NCBI GenBank assembly: GCA_000474255.1
Contig: BATO01000006.1
Coordinates: 62,001-126,000 of the forward strand
Direction of reading: 5' to 3'
Source: Aquipseudomonas alcaligenes MRY13-0052
GTDB taxonomy: Bacteria > Pseudomonadota > Gammaproteobacteria > Pseudomonadales > Pseudomonadaceae
DNA: 64,000 nt
A model generated the notes under the pieces. It worked only from the letters and a program-made list of their open reading frames with translations. It did not search any database and was not told where the DNA came from. Below, piece by piece: positions 8,402 through 16,491 of the stretch; the stretch's first letter is position 1; every line of letters starts with the position of its first letter. Made by a program: the position numbers and the translations under genes.

Positions 8402-8761
8402 ATGAACATGAGCAGGACAATCGCATGCGCGGCCGCGCTGTTGGGCAGCCTGGCACTGGCCGGCTGCAGCGGCCCCAAGACGCTGTACCAGTGGGAGGGT
8501 TACCAGACCCAGGTCAACCAGTACTTCAAGGGCGAATCCAAGGAGGCGCAGGTGGAGGCGCTGGAAGCCGACCTGCAGAAGATCCGGGCCAAGAACGGCG
8601 CGGTGCCGCCGGGCTATCACGCCCAGCTCGGCCTGCTGTACTCCAGCCTGGGCAAGGATGACGAGATGATGCGTTCCTTCGAGACCGAGAAGGCGCTGTT
8701 CCCCGAATCCGCTTCGTACATGGACTTCCTCATGAAGAACGCCAAGGGAGGCGCCCAATGA
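8402..8761 (+). CDS. DUF4810-family small lipoprotein
   Basis: This 119-residue protein has a lipoprotein signal ending LALAGC. The mature part includes LYQWEGYQTQVNQYFKG and a TPR-like helical pair (GYHAQLGLLYSSLGKDD), features of the DUF4810 family. Its function is unknown. It always seems to travel with CsgG-like and DUF799 lipoproteins, as here, where it is the middle gene and overlaps the next one by 4 bases (ATGA). Confidence 0.8.
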   Translation: MNMSRTIACAAALLGSLALAGCSGPKTLYQWEGYQTQVNQYFKGESKEAQVEALEADLQKIRAKNGAVPPGYHAQLGLLYSSLGKDDEMMRSFETEKALFPESASYMDFLMKNAKGGAQ

Positions 8762-9420
8762 CCCGTCTACTCTCCCGCCTGCTGGCCTGCGCCGCGCTGG
8801 CGGCCCTGGTCAGCGGCTGCGCGCCGACCCGTAGCGTCGATTACTCGGCCTACAAGGAAGCGCGCCCGCGTTCCATCCTGGTGCTGCCGCCGCTGAACGA
8901 GTCGCCCGACGTGAAGGCCACCTACAGCATGCTGTCCCAGGTGACCTACCCGCTGGCCGAGGCCGGTTACTACGTGGTGCCCGTTGCGCTGGTGGACGAA
9001 ACCTTCCGCCAGAACGGCCTGACCAGCCCCGGTGACATCCACCAACTGCCGACGGCCAAGCTGCGCGAGGTCTACGGCGCCGATGCTGCGCTCTATGTCA
9101 CCGTGAGCGAGTACGGCACCCAGTACATGCTGATCAGCAGTGCATCCATCGTTACCGCCAGCGCCAAGCTGGTCGACCTGAGAAGCGGCACCACCCTGTG
9201 GACCGGCTCGGCGAGCGCCTCCAGCGAGGAAGGCAACAACAATAACGGTGGCGGCCTGGTGGGCATGCTGGTGACGGCTGCGGTGAAGCAGATCATCAAC
9301 AGCTCCATGGAGGACGCGTCCTATCCCATCGCCGGGATCACCAGCGCGCGCCTGCTCTCCACCGGCTACAACGGTGGCCTGCTCTACGGTCCGCGCTCGC
9401 CGAAGTACGGCACCGACTGA
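8758..9420 (+). CDS. DUF799 (GNA1162-type) lipoprotein
   Basis: The 220-residue protein has a lipoprotein signal peptide ending LVSGC. The body contains RPRSILVLPPLNESPDVKA and AGYYVVPVALVDETFRQNG, typical of DUF799, the family of neisserial lipoprotein GNA1162, whose fold resembles the TolB N-terminal domain. A short Asn/Gly-rich stretch (EGNNNNGGGL) lies near residue 160. The gene is translationally coupled to the DUF4810 gene, and a strong hairpin follows it. The trio probably forms an envelope complex, which is inference from co-occurrence. Confidence 0.85.
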   Translation: MTRLLSRLLACAALAALVSGCAPTRSVDYSAYKEARPRSILVLPPLNESPDVKATYSMLSQVTYPLAEAGYYVVPVALVDETFRQNGLTSPGDIHQLPTAKLREVYGADAALYVTVSEYGTQYMLISSASIVTASAKLVDLRSGTTLWTGSASASSEEGNNNNGGGLVGMLVTAAVKQIINSSMEDASYPIAGITSARLLSTGYNGGLLYGPRSPKYGTD

Positions 9421-9427
9421 TCGGATC

Positions 9428-9454
9428 GCCGGCGCACCGCAAGGGTGCGCCGGC
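9428..9454. terminator. Strong hairpin after the lipoprotein trio (no U tract)
   Basis: A perfect 11-bp stem, GCCGGCGCACC / GGTGCGCCGGC, with a 5-base loop lies 8 bases after the DUF799 stop. There is no run of T, so it could be a weak bidirectional terminator or an mRNA-end stabiliser between convergent genes. Confidence 0.5.
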
Positions 9455-9478
9455 CCGCTTGGCTGCCGGGTGGCAGCG

Positions 9479-11095
9479 TCAGTGCATCTCGATCCTGTTG
9501 CGTCCTTCCGCCTTGGCCCGATAGAGGGCCAGGTCGCTGCGTGAAAGCGCCGCTTCGGCGTTGGCGTCGCCGGCATCGAGGGTGGTGATGCCGATGCTGA
9601 CGGTCAGGGGGATCACTTCGCCCTGGTGCCGCAGCGGGGTTTCCAGCATCTGCTGCTGCAGGCGCTGGGCGAAGACCAGGGCGCTGGCGTGGTCGGCGTC
9701 ATTGAGCAGCACGGCGAACTCTTCCCCACCCATGCGGCCGGCCAGGTCGACACGGCGCATCTGCCCGGCGAGGAGGGCGGCGAAGTGGCGCAGGGCGTCA
9801 TCGCCGACGCCATGGCCCCAGCGGTCGTTGATCACCTTGAAATGGTCCAGGTCGCACATCAGCAGCACCGCGCCACGCCCCGGCGCGCGTTGCAGACGGG
9901 CCAGTTCTTCTTCGAGGCGCGCCATGAAATGGCGGCGGTTGGGCAACTGGGTGAGAAAGTCGGTGGTGGCCAGGGCCTGCAGTTCGACCTCGATGCGCTT
10001 CTGTTCGGTGATGTCGGTGATGAAGCCGTGCCAGAGCACGCTGCCGTCAGCCAGGCGCTTGGGGTGGGCATTGCCCTGGCGCCAGCCGGTGGGGCGGCCG
10101 GGGATCAGTACGCGGTATTCCATCTGCCAGGGAGTGAGGGCCAGGGCGGAGGTTTCCAATGAGTTCTGGTAGGCGGGCAGGTCGTCCGGGTGGACCAGTG
10201 CCAGGATGCGTTCTCGCCCGTTGGGCAGTTTCAGCTGTTCGGGGGACAGCCCGTAGACGTCCAGGCTGCCGGCGCTGATGTAGCGGTAGCTGCCGCTGCC
10301 GTCAGGGCGCCCCATGTACTGGAAGACCATGCCGGGGATCTCGTTGGTCAGTTCCGTCAGCAGTTCGAGGTTCTGCTCCAGGCGCTCGCCCATGCGCTTC
10401 ATTTCGGTGATGTCGGTGGTGGTGCCGATCATTCGTAGCGGGCGGCCCTGGTCATCGCGCTCGACCACACGGCCGCGGCTGCTTACCCAGATGAAGTGGC
10501 CGTCCTTGTGGCGCAGGCGATGTTCCACCTTGTACTGATCGCTGCGCGATTCGAAGTGGTCGAGCATGGTGCGCCGGACGTATTCGAGGTCGTCGGCGTG
10601 TACGCGGACGTAGGCGTCCTCGATGCGGGTGCCGATTTCATCGTCGGCATAGCCCAGCAGCGATTTCCAGCCGGGCGAGTAGTGGATCAGCCCATTGACC
10701 ACGTCGCGGTCCCAGATGCCGGTGCCGCTGCCGGCCACGGCCAGGGCCAGGCGCTGTTCCTTTTCCCGTAGCACCCGCAGCCACTCCCGCATGCCCAGCA
10801 CTTCGCGGCGGCGGGTGAACAATTCGCTCGCCAGGCTGGCGAATTCGGCCAGCGCCTGCTGGTCCACCTCGCGGGGTTGGTCATCGAACAGCAGCAACTC
10901 GCCGCCGCCATCGGCGATGGGGCAGCGGGCGATCGGTTGGGGAGTGCCGGAAACCAGCGTGCGAGCGGCTCGCTGCTGGTCGATGCCATCGCAGGCGAGC
11001 GGGCCGTCGGGCTCGATCAGCACGGCAGCGCTGACGCCGAAGTGCAGGCGCACGAGGTGCAGCAGGGAAGAGAATCGGTTGGCCGTGGTGCTCAC
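9479..11095 (-). CDS. Diguanylate cyclase with GAF-like and two PAS domains
   Basis: The 538-residue protein appears cytoplasmic, with no membrane segment. Residues 1-110 resemble a divergent GAF-like domain. Two PAS/PAC units follow, around 125-250 (GTGIWDRDVVNGLIHYSPGW; PAC part HRLRHKDGHFIWVSSRGR) and 260-370 (GSYRYISAGSLDVYGLSPEQL). The C-terminal GGDEF domain (about 380-538) has an intact active site, GGEEF, and the inhibitory I-site RRVD five residues before it, so it should make cyclic-di-GMP with product inhibition. The likely cofactor or signal of the PAS domains cannot be deduced. The gene is monocistronic, divergent from the DUF3592 gene. Confidence 0.9.
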   Translation of the reverse strand: MSTTANRFSSLLHLVRLHFGVSAAVLIEPDGPLACDGIDQQRAARTLVSGTPQPIARCPIADGGGELLLFDDQPREVDQQALAEFASLASELFTRRREVLGMREWLRVLREKEQRLALAVAGSGTGIWDRDVVNGLIHYSPGWKSLLGYADDEIGTRIEDAYVRVHADDLEYVRRTMLDHFESRSDQYKVEHRLRHKDGHFIWVSSRGRVVERDDQGRPLRMIGTTTDITEMKRMGERLEQNLELLTELTNEIPGMVFQYMGRPDGSGSYRYISAGSLDVYGLSPEQLKLPNGRERILALVHPDDLPAYQNSLETSALALTPWQMEYRVLIPGRPTGWRQGNAHPKRLADGSVLWHGFITDITEQKRIEVELQALATTDFLTQLPNRRHFMARLEEELARLQRAPGRGAVLLMCDLDHFKVINDRWGHGVGDDALRHFAALLAGQMRRVDLAGRMGGEEFAVLLNDADHASALVFAQRLQQQMLETPLRHQGEVIPLTVSIGITTLDAGDANAEAALSRSDLALYRAKAEGRNRIEMH

Positions 11096-11452
11096 ATCAA
11101 TACCTCGAGAAACGGCTGGCTACGCTGGACGACGTGGAGGCTCATGGTCCCGTCCCTGGTCCGTTGGAGGCAGTCTCGTCTCTGCCGCACGACAACCTGT
11201 CATCGGCTTTGCAATGAATGTAACAGGATGTGACGCCAATCAAGTGGTTCCCTCGCCTCTGGATGCTAGCTTAGTGCTATTAACTTGCCATGGAAGGGTT
11301 GGCCGGTGCACCGGGCGGCGTGCGTTTTTCACGCCTTTCCGGTGCCGTGCTGGGTTTTCCATGGTGACCCCGGGTGGGCCCGCAGGTGTTCGTGGAGCTG
11401 CCTGCCGCCGCCTGGGGGCGACAGGGCACTGCAACCAACCGGAAGGGACACC
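11096..11452. other. Divergent intergenic region
   Basis: These 357 bases separate the diguanylate cyclase gene and the DUF3592 gene. An AT-richer patch near 11205-11290 (AATGAATGTAACAGGATGTGACG and TAGTGCTATTAAC) is the most likely promoter location. I see no operator-like palindrome or RNA gene. Confidence 0.4.
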
Positions 11453-11971
11453 ATGATCAGCTTCAAGACCTCGCCTGAAACCCATCGCACCCTGAGCAAG
11501 GTGTCGATGATCCTGCTCAGCCTCGCCGCCGTGACCGGCGCCGGCTTTCTCATCGTCACTGCGATCCTCAACTACTTCAATGCCAACGCCATCCTCAAGG
11601 ACCACTCCGAGGTGCTGGCGCCGGTGAGCCTGGACAGTGTGACCGAAGAACACCATCGCCGCGGCCGTACCAGCGAGACCTACCACTTCCATTACAGCTT
11701 CGAGGTGGCCGGCAAACCCTACGACGGCACCTTCGAGACCTCTGCGTCCAATGCCGAGCCCTACTTGCATGAGGGCGCCTCGGTGAAGGTGGGCTACGCC
11801 AATGCCGAGCCGTCGCACTTCGGCCGCCTCGACGTGCTGCAGAGCCAGGCCGATTTCGGCTCCAGCATCACCCGCGCGCTGACCGCCGTCCCCCTGGCCG
11901 CGCTGCTGGCCTTCATCCTCCACCTGATGCTGACGCGCCGGCTGTTCGTCCCCAGGGAAACATCGGCCTGA
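11453..11971 (+). CDS. DUF3592 membrane protein
   Basis: This 172-residue protein begins at ATG 11453 behind GGAAGGGA. It has two transmembrane helices, at about residues 21-43 (MILLSLAAVTGAGFLIVTAI) and 142-162. Between them lies a soluble beta-rich domain (YHFHYSFEVAGKPYDGTFE, VKVGYANAEPSHFG) typical of DUF3592, whose function is unknown. The soluble domain probably faces the periplasm. The gene is single and ends in a strong terminator. Confidence 0.75.
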   Translation: MISFKTSPETHRTLSKVSMILLSLAAVTGAGFLIVTAILNYFNANAILKDHSEVLAPVSLDSVTEEHHRRGRTSETYHFHYSFEVAGKPYDGTFETSASNAEPYLHEGASVKVGYANAEPSHFGRLDVLQSQADFGSSITRALTAVPLAALLAFILHLMLTRRLFVPRETSA

Positions 11972-11976
11972 TACGA

Positions 11977-12005
11977 AGAACCCCGCAAGCGCGGGGTTCT
12001 TTTTT
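11977..12005. terminator. Rho-independent terminator
   Basis: A 10-bp stem AGAACCCCGC / GCGGGGTTCT is followed by six T. It lies between the DUF3592 gene and the convergent serine acetyltransferase gene. The A residues before the stem let it work in both directions. Confidence 0.9.
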
Positions 12006-12018
12006 GTGCGTGCGGGGC

Positions 12019-12960
12019 TCAGGCGCCGCAGTCGTTCTGCAGGGTGGCCTGGGTGATGTTGCTGTCCGCCGGCACACTGCGGGTCAGCCAGACGTTGCCG
12101 CCGATGACCGAGCCCCTGCCGATGGTGATGCGGCCGAGGATGGTGGCACCGGCGTAGATCACCACGTCGTCTTCGACGATGGGGTGGCGCGGCTGGCCTT
12201 TCTGCAGGTTGCCCGAGTCGTCCGAGGGGAAGCGCTTGGCGCCCAGGGTCACCGCCTGGTAGATGCGCACGCGCTCGCCGATGATCGCCGTCTCGCCGAT
12301 CACCACGCCCGTGCCGTGGTCGATGAAGAAGCTCCGGCCGATGGTGGCGCCGGGGTGGATGTCGATGCCGGTGGCCGAGTGGGCGATCTCGGCGATGATG
12401 CGTGCCAGCAGCGGCAGGCCGTTGCGGTAGAAGTAGTGGGCCAGGCGGTGGTGGATCACCGCGTGCACGCCCGGGTAGCAGAGCAGCACTTCATCGACGC
12501 TGCGTGCCGCCGGGTCGCCCTGGTAGGCGGCCAGCACGTCGGTATCCAGCAGCACGCGCAGCTCCGGCAGGGCGGCGGCGAAGCCTTTCACCACGCGGAT
12601 CGCCTGGCATTCGCTGTCGCCGTCTTCGGCGCTGCCGTTGCGGGCGGCGTAACCGAGTTCGCGGCGCACTTCGATGACCAGGGCATTGAGCGCCGTGTCC
12701 AGGGTGTGGCCGACGTAGAAGTCTTCGCTCTCTTCGCGCAGGTCGGTGGGGCCGAGGCGCATGGGGAAAAGCGCGCCGCTGATGGCTTCGATGATCTGGC
12801 CGACGGCGGTGCGTGAGGGCAGCTCGCGGCCGCCGCGATCCTGGGTGCGGCCATTGCGGCTGCGCCATTCGGCGCGGGCGGCGCGCAGTTCGGTGACGAT
12901 CTGCTCCAGCTGCCAGTTGACCGGGGGGCAGCCGCTGGGGCCGGAAGTGAACTTGTTCAT
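12019..12960 (-). CDS. epsC: Serine O-acetyltransferase, EpsC type
   Basis: The 313-residue protein makes O-acetylserine from serine and acetyl-CoA, the committed step of cysteine synthesis. An N-terminal helical domain of about 180 residues is followed by left-handed beta-helix hexapeptide repeats. Visible motifs are SATGIDIHPGATIGRSFFID, DHGTGVVIGETAIIG, and the acetyl-CoA region YAGATILGRITIGRGSVIGG. The length matches the long EpsC/NifP-like group rather than the standard CysE. It lies 79 bases downstream of an RhtA-like exporter on the same strand, so the two may be co-transcribed, linking O-acetylserine or cysteine production with amino-acid export. Confidence 0.88.
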   Translation of the reverse strand: MNKFTSGPSGCPPVNWQLEQIVTELRAARAEWRSRNGRTQDRGGRELPSRTAVGQIIEAISGALFPMRLGPTDLREESEDFYVGHTLDTALNALVIEVRRELGYAARNGSAEDGDSECQAIRVVKGFAAALPELRVLLDTDVLAAYQGDPAARSVDEVLLCYPGVHAVIHHRLAHYFYRNGLPLLARIIAEIAHSATGIDIHPGATIGRSFFIDHGTGVVIGETAIIGERVRIYQAVTLGAKRFPSDDSGNLQKGQPRHPIVEDDVVIYAGATILGRITIGRGSVIGGNVWLTRSVPADSNITQATLQNDCGA

Positions 12961-13039
12961 GGAGGGTCCTGTTGATGCGCAAGGCTGGCGATAGCCTTGC
13001 GCAGGAGTGCGCTTCTCGGCAAGCAGATTCGCAGCGCGA

Positions 13040-13927
13040 TCAATCGGCGGGGATCAGCCCTTCGGCTTCCTTGCGGCTCTTCATGCTGGCGGTGGTGCCC
13101 ACCGAGGCGAGGATGATCGCGCCGATGGCCAGCCATTGCAGCAGCGACAGGCGCTCGCCGAGGAACAGCAGCCCGGAAAGCGCGCCCAGGGCCGGCTCGA
13201 TGCTCATCAGGGTGCCGAAGGTGCGCGCGGGCATGCGCGTCAGGGCGTACATCTCCAGGGTGTAGGGGATGGCGGTGGAGAGCAGCGCCACGCCCAGGGC
13301 GACGGGCAGCAGGCTGAGGTTGAGCAGGTCGGTGCCGGCATGGGCGATGCCGAAGGGCGAGATGACCAGCGCCGCGACCAGGACGCCGAGGCTGGCACTC
13401 TGCATGCCGTGATCGGCACCGGCGCGCTGGCCGAAGATGATGTACAGCGCCCAGCAGACCCCGGCACCCAGGGCGTAGGCGGCGCCCACCAGGTCGAGAT
13501 GGGCGGCGCTTTCGCCGATGGGCAGGAGCAGCAGCAGGCCGGCCACCGCAAGGGCGATCCAGAGAAAGTCCAGCGCCCGGCGCGAGGAGAACACCGCCAC
13601 CGCCAGCGGGCCGGTGAATTCCAGGGCCACGGCGATGCCCAGGGGCACGGTGCGCAGGGACATGTAGAACAGCAGGTTCATGAAGCCCAGGGCGAGGCCA
13701 TAGAGCAGCACGGTGCCCAGGGCGCCGGTGTTGATGCGGGTGCGCCAGGGGCGCAGCACCAGCAGCAGGAAGATGGCGGCGAGGATCAGGCGCAGGGTGG
13801 TGGTGCCCTGGGCGCCGATCACCGGGAACAGGCTCTTGGCCAGGGAGGCGCCGCTCTGCACCGAGATCATGGCGACTATCAGGATGCCGACGGGCAGCAG
13901 CGTCGAAGCGAGGTTGCGGGAGTTCAT
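13040..13927 (-). CDS. rhtA: EamA/DMT-family amino-acid exporter, RhtA-like
   Basis: The 295-residue inner-membrane protein has about ten transmembrane helices in two EamA repeats. Its sequence is very close to the pattern I recall for E. coli RhtA, a threonine/homoserine exporter: SGASLAKSLFPVIGAQG, TVPLGIAVALEFTGPLAVA, MYALTRMPARTFGTLMS and EPALGALSGLLFLGE. The real substrate here is not shown by sequence. It is divergent from an XRE-cupin regulator with two operator-like palindromes between them, and is followed by a serine acetyltransferase. This suggests that the regulator controls efflux and possibly cysteine-precursor synthesis. Confidence 0.85.
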   Translation of the reverse strand: MNSRNLASTLLPVGILIVAMISVQSGASLAKSLFPVIGAQGTTTLRLILAAIFLLLVLRPWRTRINTGALGTVLLYGLALGFMNLLFYMSLRTVPLGIAVALEFTGPLAVAVFSSRRALDFLWIALAVAGLLLLLPIGESAAHLDLVGAAYALGAGVCWALYIIFGQRAGADHGMQSASLGVLVAALVISPFGIAHAGTDLLNLSLLPVALGVALLSTAIPYTLEMYALTRMPARTFGTLMSIEPALGALSGLLFLGERLSLLQWLAIGAIILASVGTTASMKSRKEAEGLIPAD

Positions 13928-13982
13928 GCAGGGTCCGGATCAGGCAGTTACGGGGGGCGAAGCTTGTTCTGGTTCGTTGTGT

Positions 13983-14024
13983 GCAACATAATGCGCAAAA
14001 AACAGCGTGTGAGCAATATATTGC
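13983..14024. promoter_or_regulatory. Two operator-like palindromes, 30 bp apart
   Basis: GCAATATATTGC at 14013-14024 is a perfect 12-bp palindrome. GCAACATAATGC at 13983-13994 matches it at 10 of 12 positions. Their centres are 30 bp apart, about three helical turns, so dimers would bind the same DNA face. They lie between the divergent rhtA-like and XRE-cupin genes, which makes the XRE-cupin protein the likely binder (inference). Confidence 0.6.
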
Positions 14025-14032
14025 CCAATTCT

Positions 14033-14593
14033 ATGGCCCATCCCGTGGACAGACCCAACGTACTCGAACACGTCTCCGACAACGTGCGGCGGCTGCGCAA
14101 GGCGCTTGGCCTGAGCCAGGACGCCCTGGCTACGGCTTCAGGTGTGAGCCGGCGGATGATCGTCGGCATCGAGGGGGGCGATGTGAACGTCAGCCTGGCC
14201 ACCCTGGACCGCATCGCCGAGGCGCTGGGGGTGTTGTTTCCCGACCTGGTGCAGGCGCCGAGCCGGCCCGACCGCTCGCGTATCGAGGCGGTGGCCTGGG
14301 TTGGCAAGGACCCACGCAGCCGCGCCACCCTGCTGGCCAGTGCGCCGGCGCGGCGTGAGGTGGAACTCTGGGCCTGGTCGCTGGAGCCGGGGGAGCGCTA
14401 CGTGTCGGAGGCCGATGCCGAGGGCTGGCGGGAGATGGTCTACGTCACCGAAGGTGAGCTGACCCTGGAGCTGCCGGAAGGCGAGGTGCGCATCGGCGCG
14501 GGGGACTTCCACGTCTTCGCCAGCAGCCAGCCCTATGGCTATGCCAACCGTGGCGAAGTCGCGGTGCGCTATATCCGCAACGTGGTGAGCTGA
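14033..14593 (+). CDS. XRE-family regulator with C-terminal cupin domain
   Basis: The 186-residue protein has an N-terminal helix-turn-helix domain (residues about 15-70, KALGLSQDALATASGVSRRM and IEGGDVNVSLATLDRIAEAL) and a C-terminal cupin sensor domain (about 100-186, WSLEPGERYVSEADAEGWRE and GDFHVFASSQPYGYAN). Members of this class sense amino acids, polyamines or related metabolites and repress a neighbouring gene. The start at 14033 leaves both operator-like palindromes outside the gene. An ATG at 13991 would overlap one of them and is less likely, though neither has a good ribosome site. The divergent partner is an RhtA-like exporter. Confidence 0.85.
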   Translation: MAHPVDRPNVLEHVSDNVRRLRKALGLSQDALATASGVSRRMIVGIEGGDVNVSLATLDRIAEALGVLFPDLVQAPSRPDRSRIEAVAWVGKDPRSRATLLASAPARREVELWAWSLEPGERYVSEADAEGWREMVYVTEGELTLELPEGEVRIGAGDFHVFASSQPYGYANRGEVAVRYIRNVVS

Positions 14594-14596
14594 GCT

Positions 14597-14920
14597 TCAG
14601 GCGCGGTCGATGCCGTCGTCGTTGGCGGCGTCGCCCGCTTCTTCTTCGCCCTCGTCGTCGTTGCTGCCGCTGAAGGCTTCCATGCACACCAGGCTGTGAA
14701 CGCCCTGGTCGTCATGGAGGGTCCAGGTGTCCTGGGCCGCGTTGAACTGAGCTGCCTGCACCTGCTCGGCGCTGAAGTTCCAGCGGCGCTGGGTGCGGCC
14801 GTCGACGCATTCGATCAGCAGGGCGCCGGCGTCGAGCTCGAACTGCCAGGCGTGCAGGCCGTCGATTTCCAGCATGTCGCTGTTGGCCAGGCGGTCGAGG
14901 AGGGTGGTTTCGTTGCTCAT
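14597..14920 (-). CDS. Small acidic cytoplasmic protein (probably DUF5629)
   Basis: The 107-residue protein starts at ATG 14920 (MSNETTLLDRLANSDML). The body has alternating strands (AWQFELDAGALLIECVDG, RRWNFSAEQVQ) and ends in a very acidic tail (SNDDEGEEEAGD). It matches my memory of the Pseudomonas-restricted DUF5629 family, but I could not check this. The function is unknown. It ends 3 bases from the convergent XRE-cupin gene and lies 62 bases downstream of the hydrolase gene on the same strand. Confidence 0.7.
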   Translation of the reverse strand: MSNETTLLDRLANSDMLEIDGLHAWQFELDAGALLIECVDGRTQRRWNFSAEQVQAAQFNAAQDTWTLHDDQGVHSLVCMEAFSGSNDDEGEEEAGDAANDDGIDRA

Positions 14921-14982
14921 GGGCTGGGGCTCCCGGGGTGAATGGCCGGCGATGATAGTGCAGCGCCGGCCCGGGTGCGAAC

Positions 14983-15978
14983 TCAGCGGGCCTTCAGGCC
15001 CTCCAGCAGCGCCTTGTGGAACACCTCCGGCGCCTGGATCTGCGGCGAGTGGCCGAGGTCGGCGAAAGTGACCAGGCGGGCGTCGGGGATGCGTTCGGCG
15101 GCCTGCTGGCCGAGCACCTTGTAGTTGCCCAACTGGCCGCGCAACGCTTCGGGCGCGGCGTCCTTGCCCGGTGCGGTGTTGTCGGTCTGGCCGATGAGCA
15201 GCAGCACCGGCATCTGCAGTTTGTCGAACTCGTGCACCACCGGCTGGGTGTAGATCATGTCGTAGGTCAGCGCCGAGTCCCAGGCCACCGCCTCGCGCCC
15301 CTTGCCGCGGTACATACCGGCCTGCATCTCCACCCACTTGTCGAACTCCGGCCGCCATTGGCCCGCGTAGTAGGTGCTCTTCTGGTAATTGCGGATGGCC
15401 TCGCTGCTGGTCTTCAGCTCGCGCTGGTACCACGCGTCGATGCTGCGCCAGGGCACGCCCTTGGCCTTCCAGTCCTCCAGGCCGATGGGGTTGACCAGCA
15501 CCAGCTGCTCCACCTGCTGCGGGTACTGCAGCGCGTAGCGGCTGGCGAGCATGCCGCCCATGGAATGGCCCATCAGTGTGACCTTCTCCAGCTTCAGGCT
15601 CGCCAGCAGGGCGTGGGTGTTGGCCGCCAGCTGCTGGAAGCTGAACTGGTAGCGCTGCGGCTTGCTGGATTTGCAGAAGCCCACCTGGTCCGGCACCACC
15701 ACGCGGTAGCCGGCCTGGGTCAGCGCCTGGATGCTGCCCTCCCAGGTGGCGCCGCAGAAGTTCTTGCCGTGCAGCAGCACCAGGGTGTGGCCGTTGGGTG
15801 TGCTGGGCTGGACGTCCATATAGGCCATCTGCAGTTTCTCGCCCTGGGAGTCGAAGGCGAAGCGCTTGACCGGGTGCGGGTAGTCGAAGCCTTCCAGCTC
15901 GGGGCCGTAGGCGGGCGGCTCGGCGGCCAGGGCGGGGAGGGCGAGGCTCAGCAAGAGTGCGGCGCAGGCGGTGCGCAT
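14983..15978 (-). CDS. Secreted alpha/beta hydrolase
   Basis: The start at 15978 follows AAGGAGC and opens with a signal peptide (MRTACAALLLSLALPALA), so the 331-residue enzyme should be exported. The alpha/beta hydrolase fold is complete. The oxyanion loop is VLLHGKNFCGATWEG, the nucleophile elbow is LMGHSMGGMLASR, the acid is in LIGQTDNTAPG, and the catalytic His is in FADLGHSPQIQ. The substrate cannot be assigned. It shares a direction with the small acidic protein downstream and is separated from the hypothetical gene upstream by about 100 bases. Confidence 0.85.
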   Translation of the reverse strand: MRTACAALLLSLALPALAAEPPAYGPELEGFDYPHPVKRFAFDSQGEKLQMAYMDVQPSTPNGHTLVLLHGKNFCGATWEGSIQALTQAGYRVVVPDQVGFCKSSKPQRYQFSFQQLAANTHALLASLKLEKVTLMGHSMGGMLASRYALQYPQQVEQLVLVNPIGLEDWKAKGVPWRSIDAWYQRELKTSSEAIRNYQKSTYYAGQWRPEFDKWVEMQAGMYRGKGREAVAWDSALTYDMIYTQPVVHEFDKLQMPVLLLIGQTDNTAPGKDAAPEALRGQLGNYKVLGQQAAERIPDARLVTFADLGHSPQIQAPEVFHKALLEGLKAR

Positions 15979-16081
15979 GGTCGGGCTCCTTGGTTCCGGG
16001 TGGGGATGGGCAAGGGTTTTGCCAGACAACGGCGCGCGGCGACAGGAAAAATCGGCGCCGCGCTGTAACCGTTCTTTTCGG

Positions 16082-16405
16082 TCAGGGTTTGCGGGCGTCG
16101 ATCAGGTTGTCGGCCTCGCTGATGAAGGCCTTGCCGGTCTTGCGCTGGTACAGGCACAGCTCGCGACCGGCGCGGTTCTTCATGTGTGCCTGGGGGTAGC
16201 GGCCGCTGAGGGTCAGGGCGGTGATGCCCAGGCGGTCGTCGAAGAGCACCGGTTGGCCGGCGGCCTTCACTTCTTTCAGGCCGCTGAGTTTGGTGCAGGC
16301 GGCGAGCATGCGCTTGTCCTGTTCCTGCCAGGCTTCGGGCGTGGAGGCCTGGGCGCTGGCGGCGCAGAGCAGCAGGGTGGCGAGCAGGCAGTGGCGACTC
16401 TTCAA
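16082..16405 (-). CDS. Small exported hypothetical protein
   Basis: The 107-residue protein has a clear signal peptide (MKSRHCLLATLLLCAASAQA). The mature part of about 87 residues has two cysteines, in LAACTKL and ELCLYQRK, that could form a disulfide in the periplasm. I do not recognise a family. It lies between the alpha/beta hydrolase gene and the cytochrome b561 gene, all on the minus strand, with gaps near 100 bases on each side, so operon membership is unclear. Confidence 0.65.
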   Translation of the reverse strand: MKSRHCLLATLLLCAASAQASTPEAWQEQDKRMLAACTKLSGLKEVKAAGQPVLFDDRLGITALTLSGRYPQAHMKNRAGRELCLYQRKTGKAFISEADNLIDARKP

Positions 16406-16491
16406 GGGGCTTCTCCGCGGTGGGTGTCAGCAGCGTAGACCGCGCGCCTGGCCGTTTGTTGTGGTGGCTGGCCTTGCGCGCGGGGCTTCCG

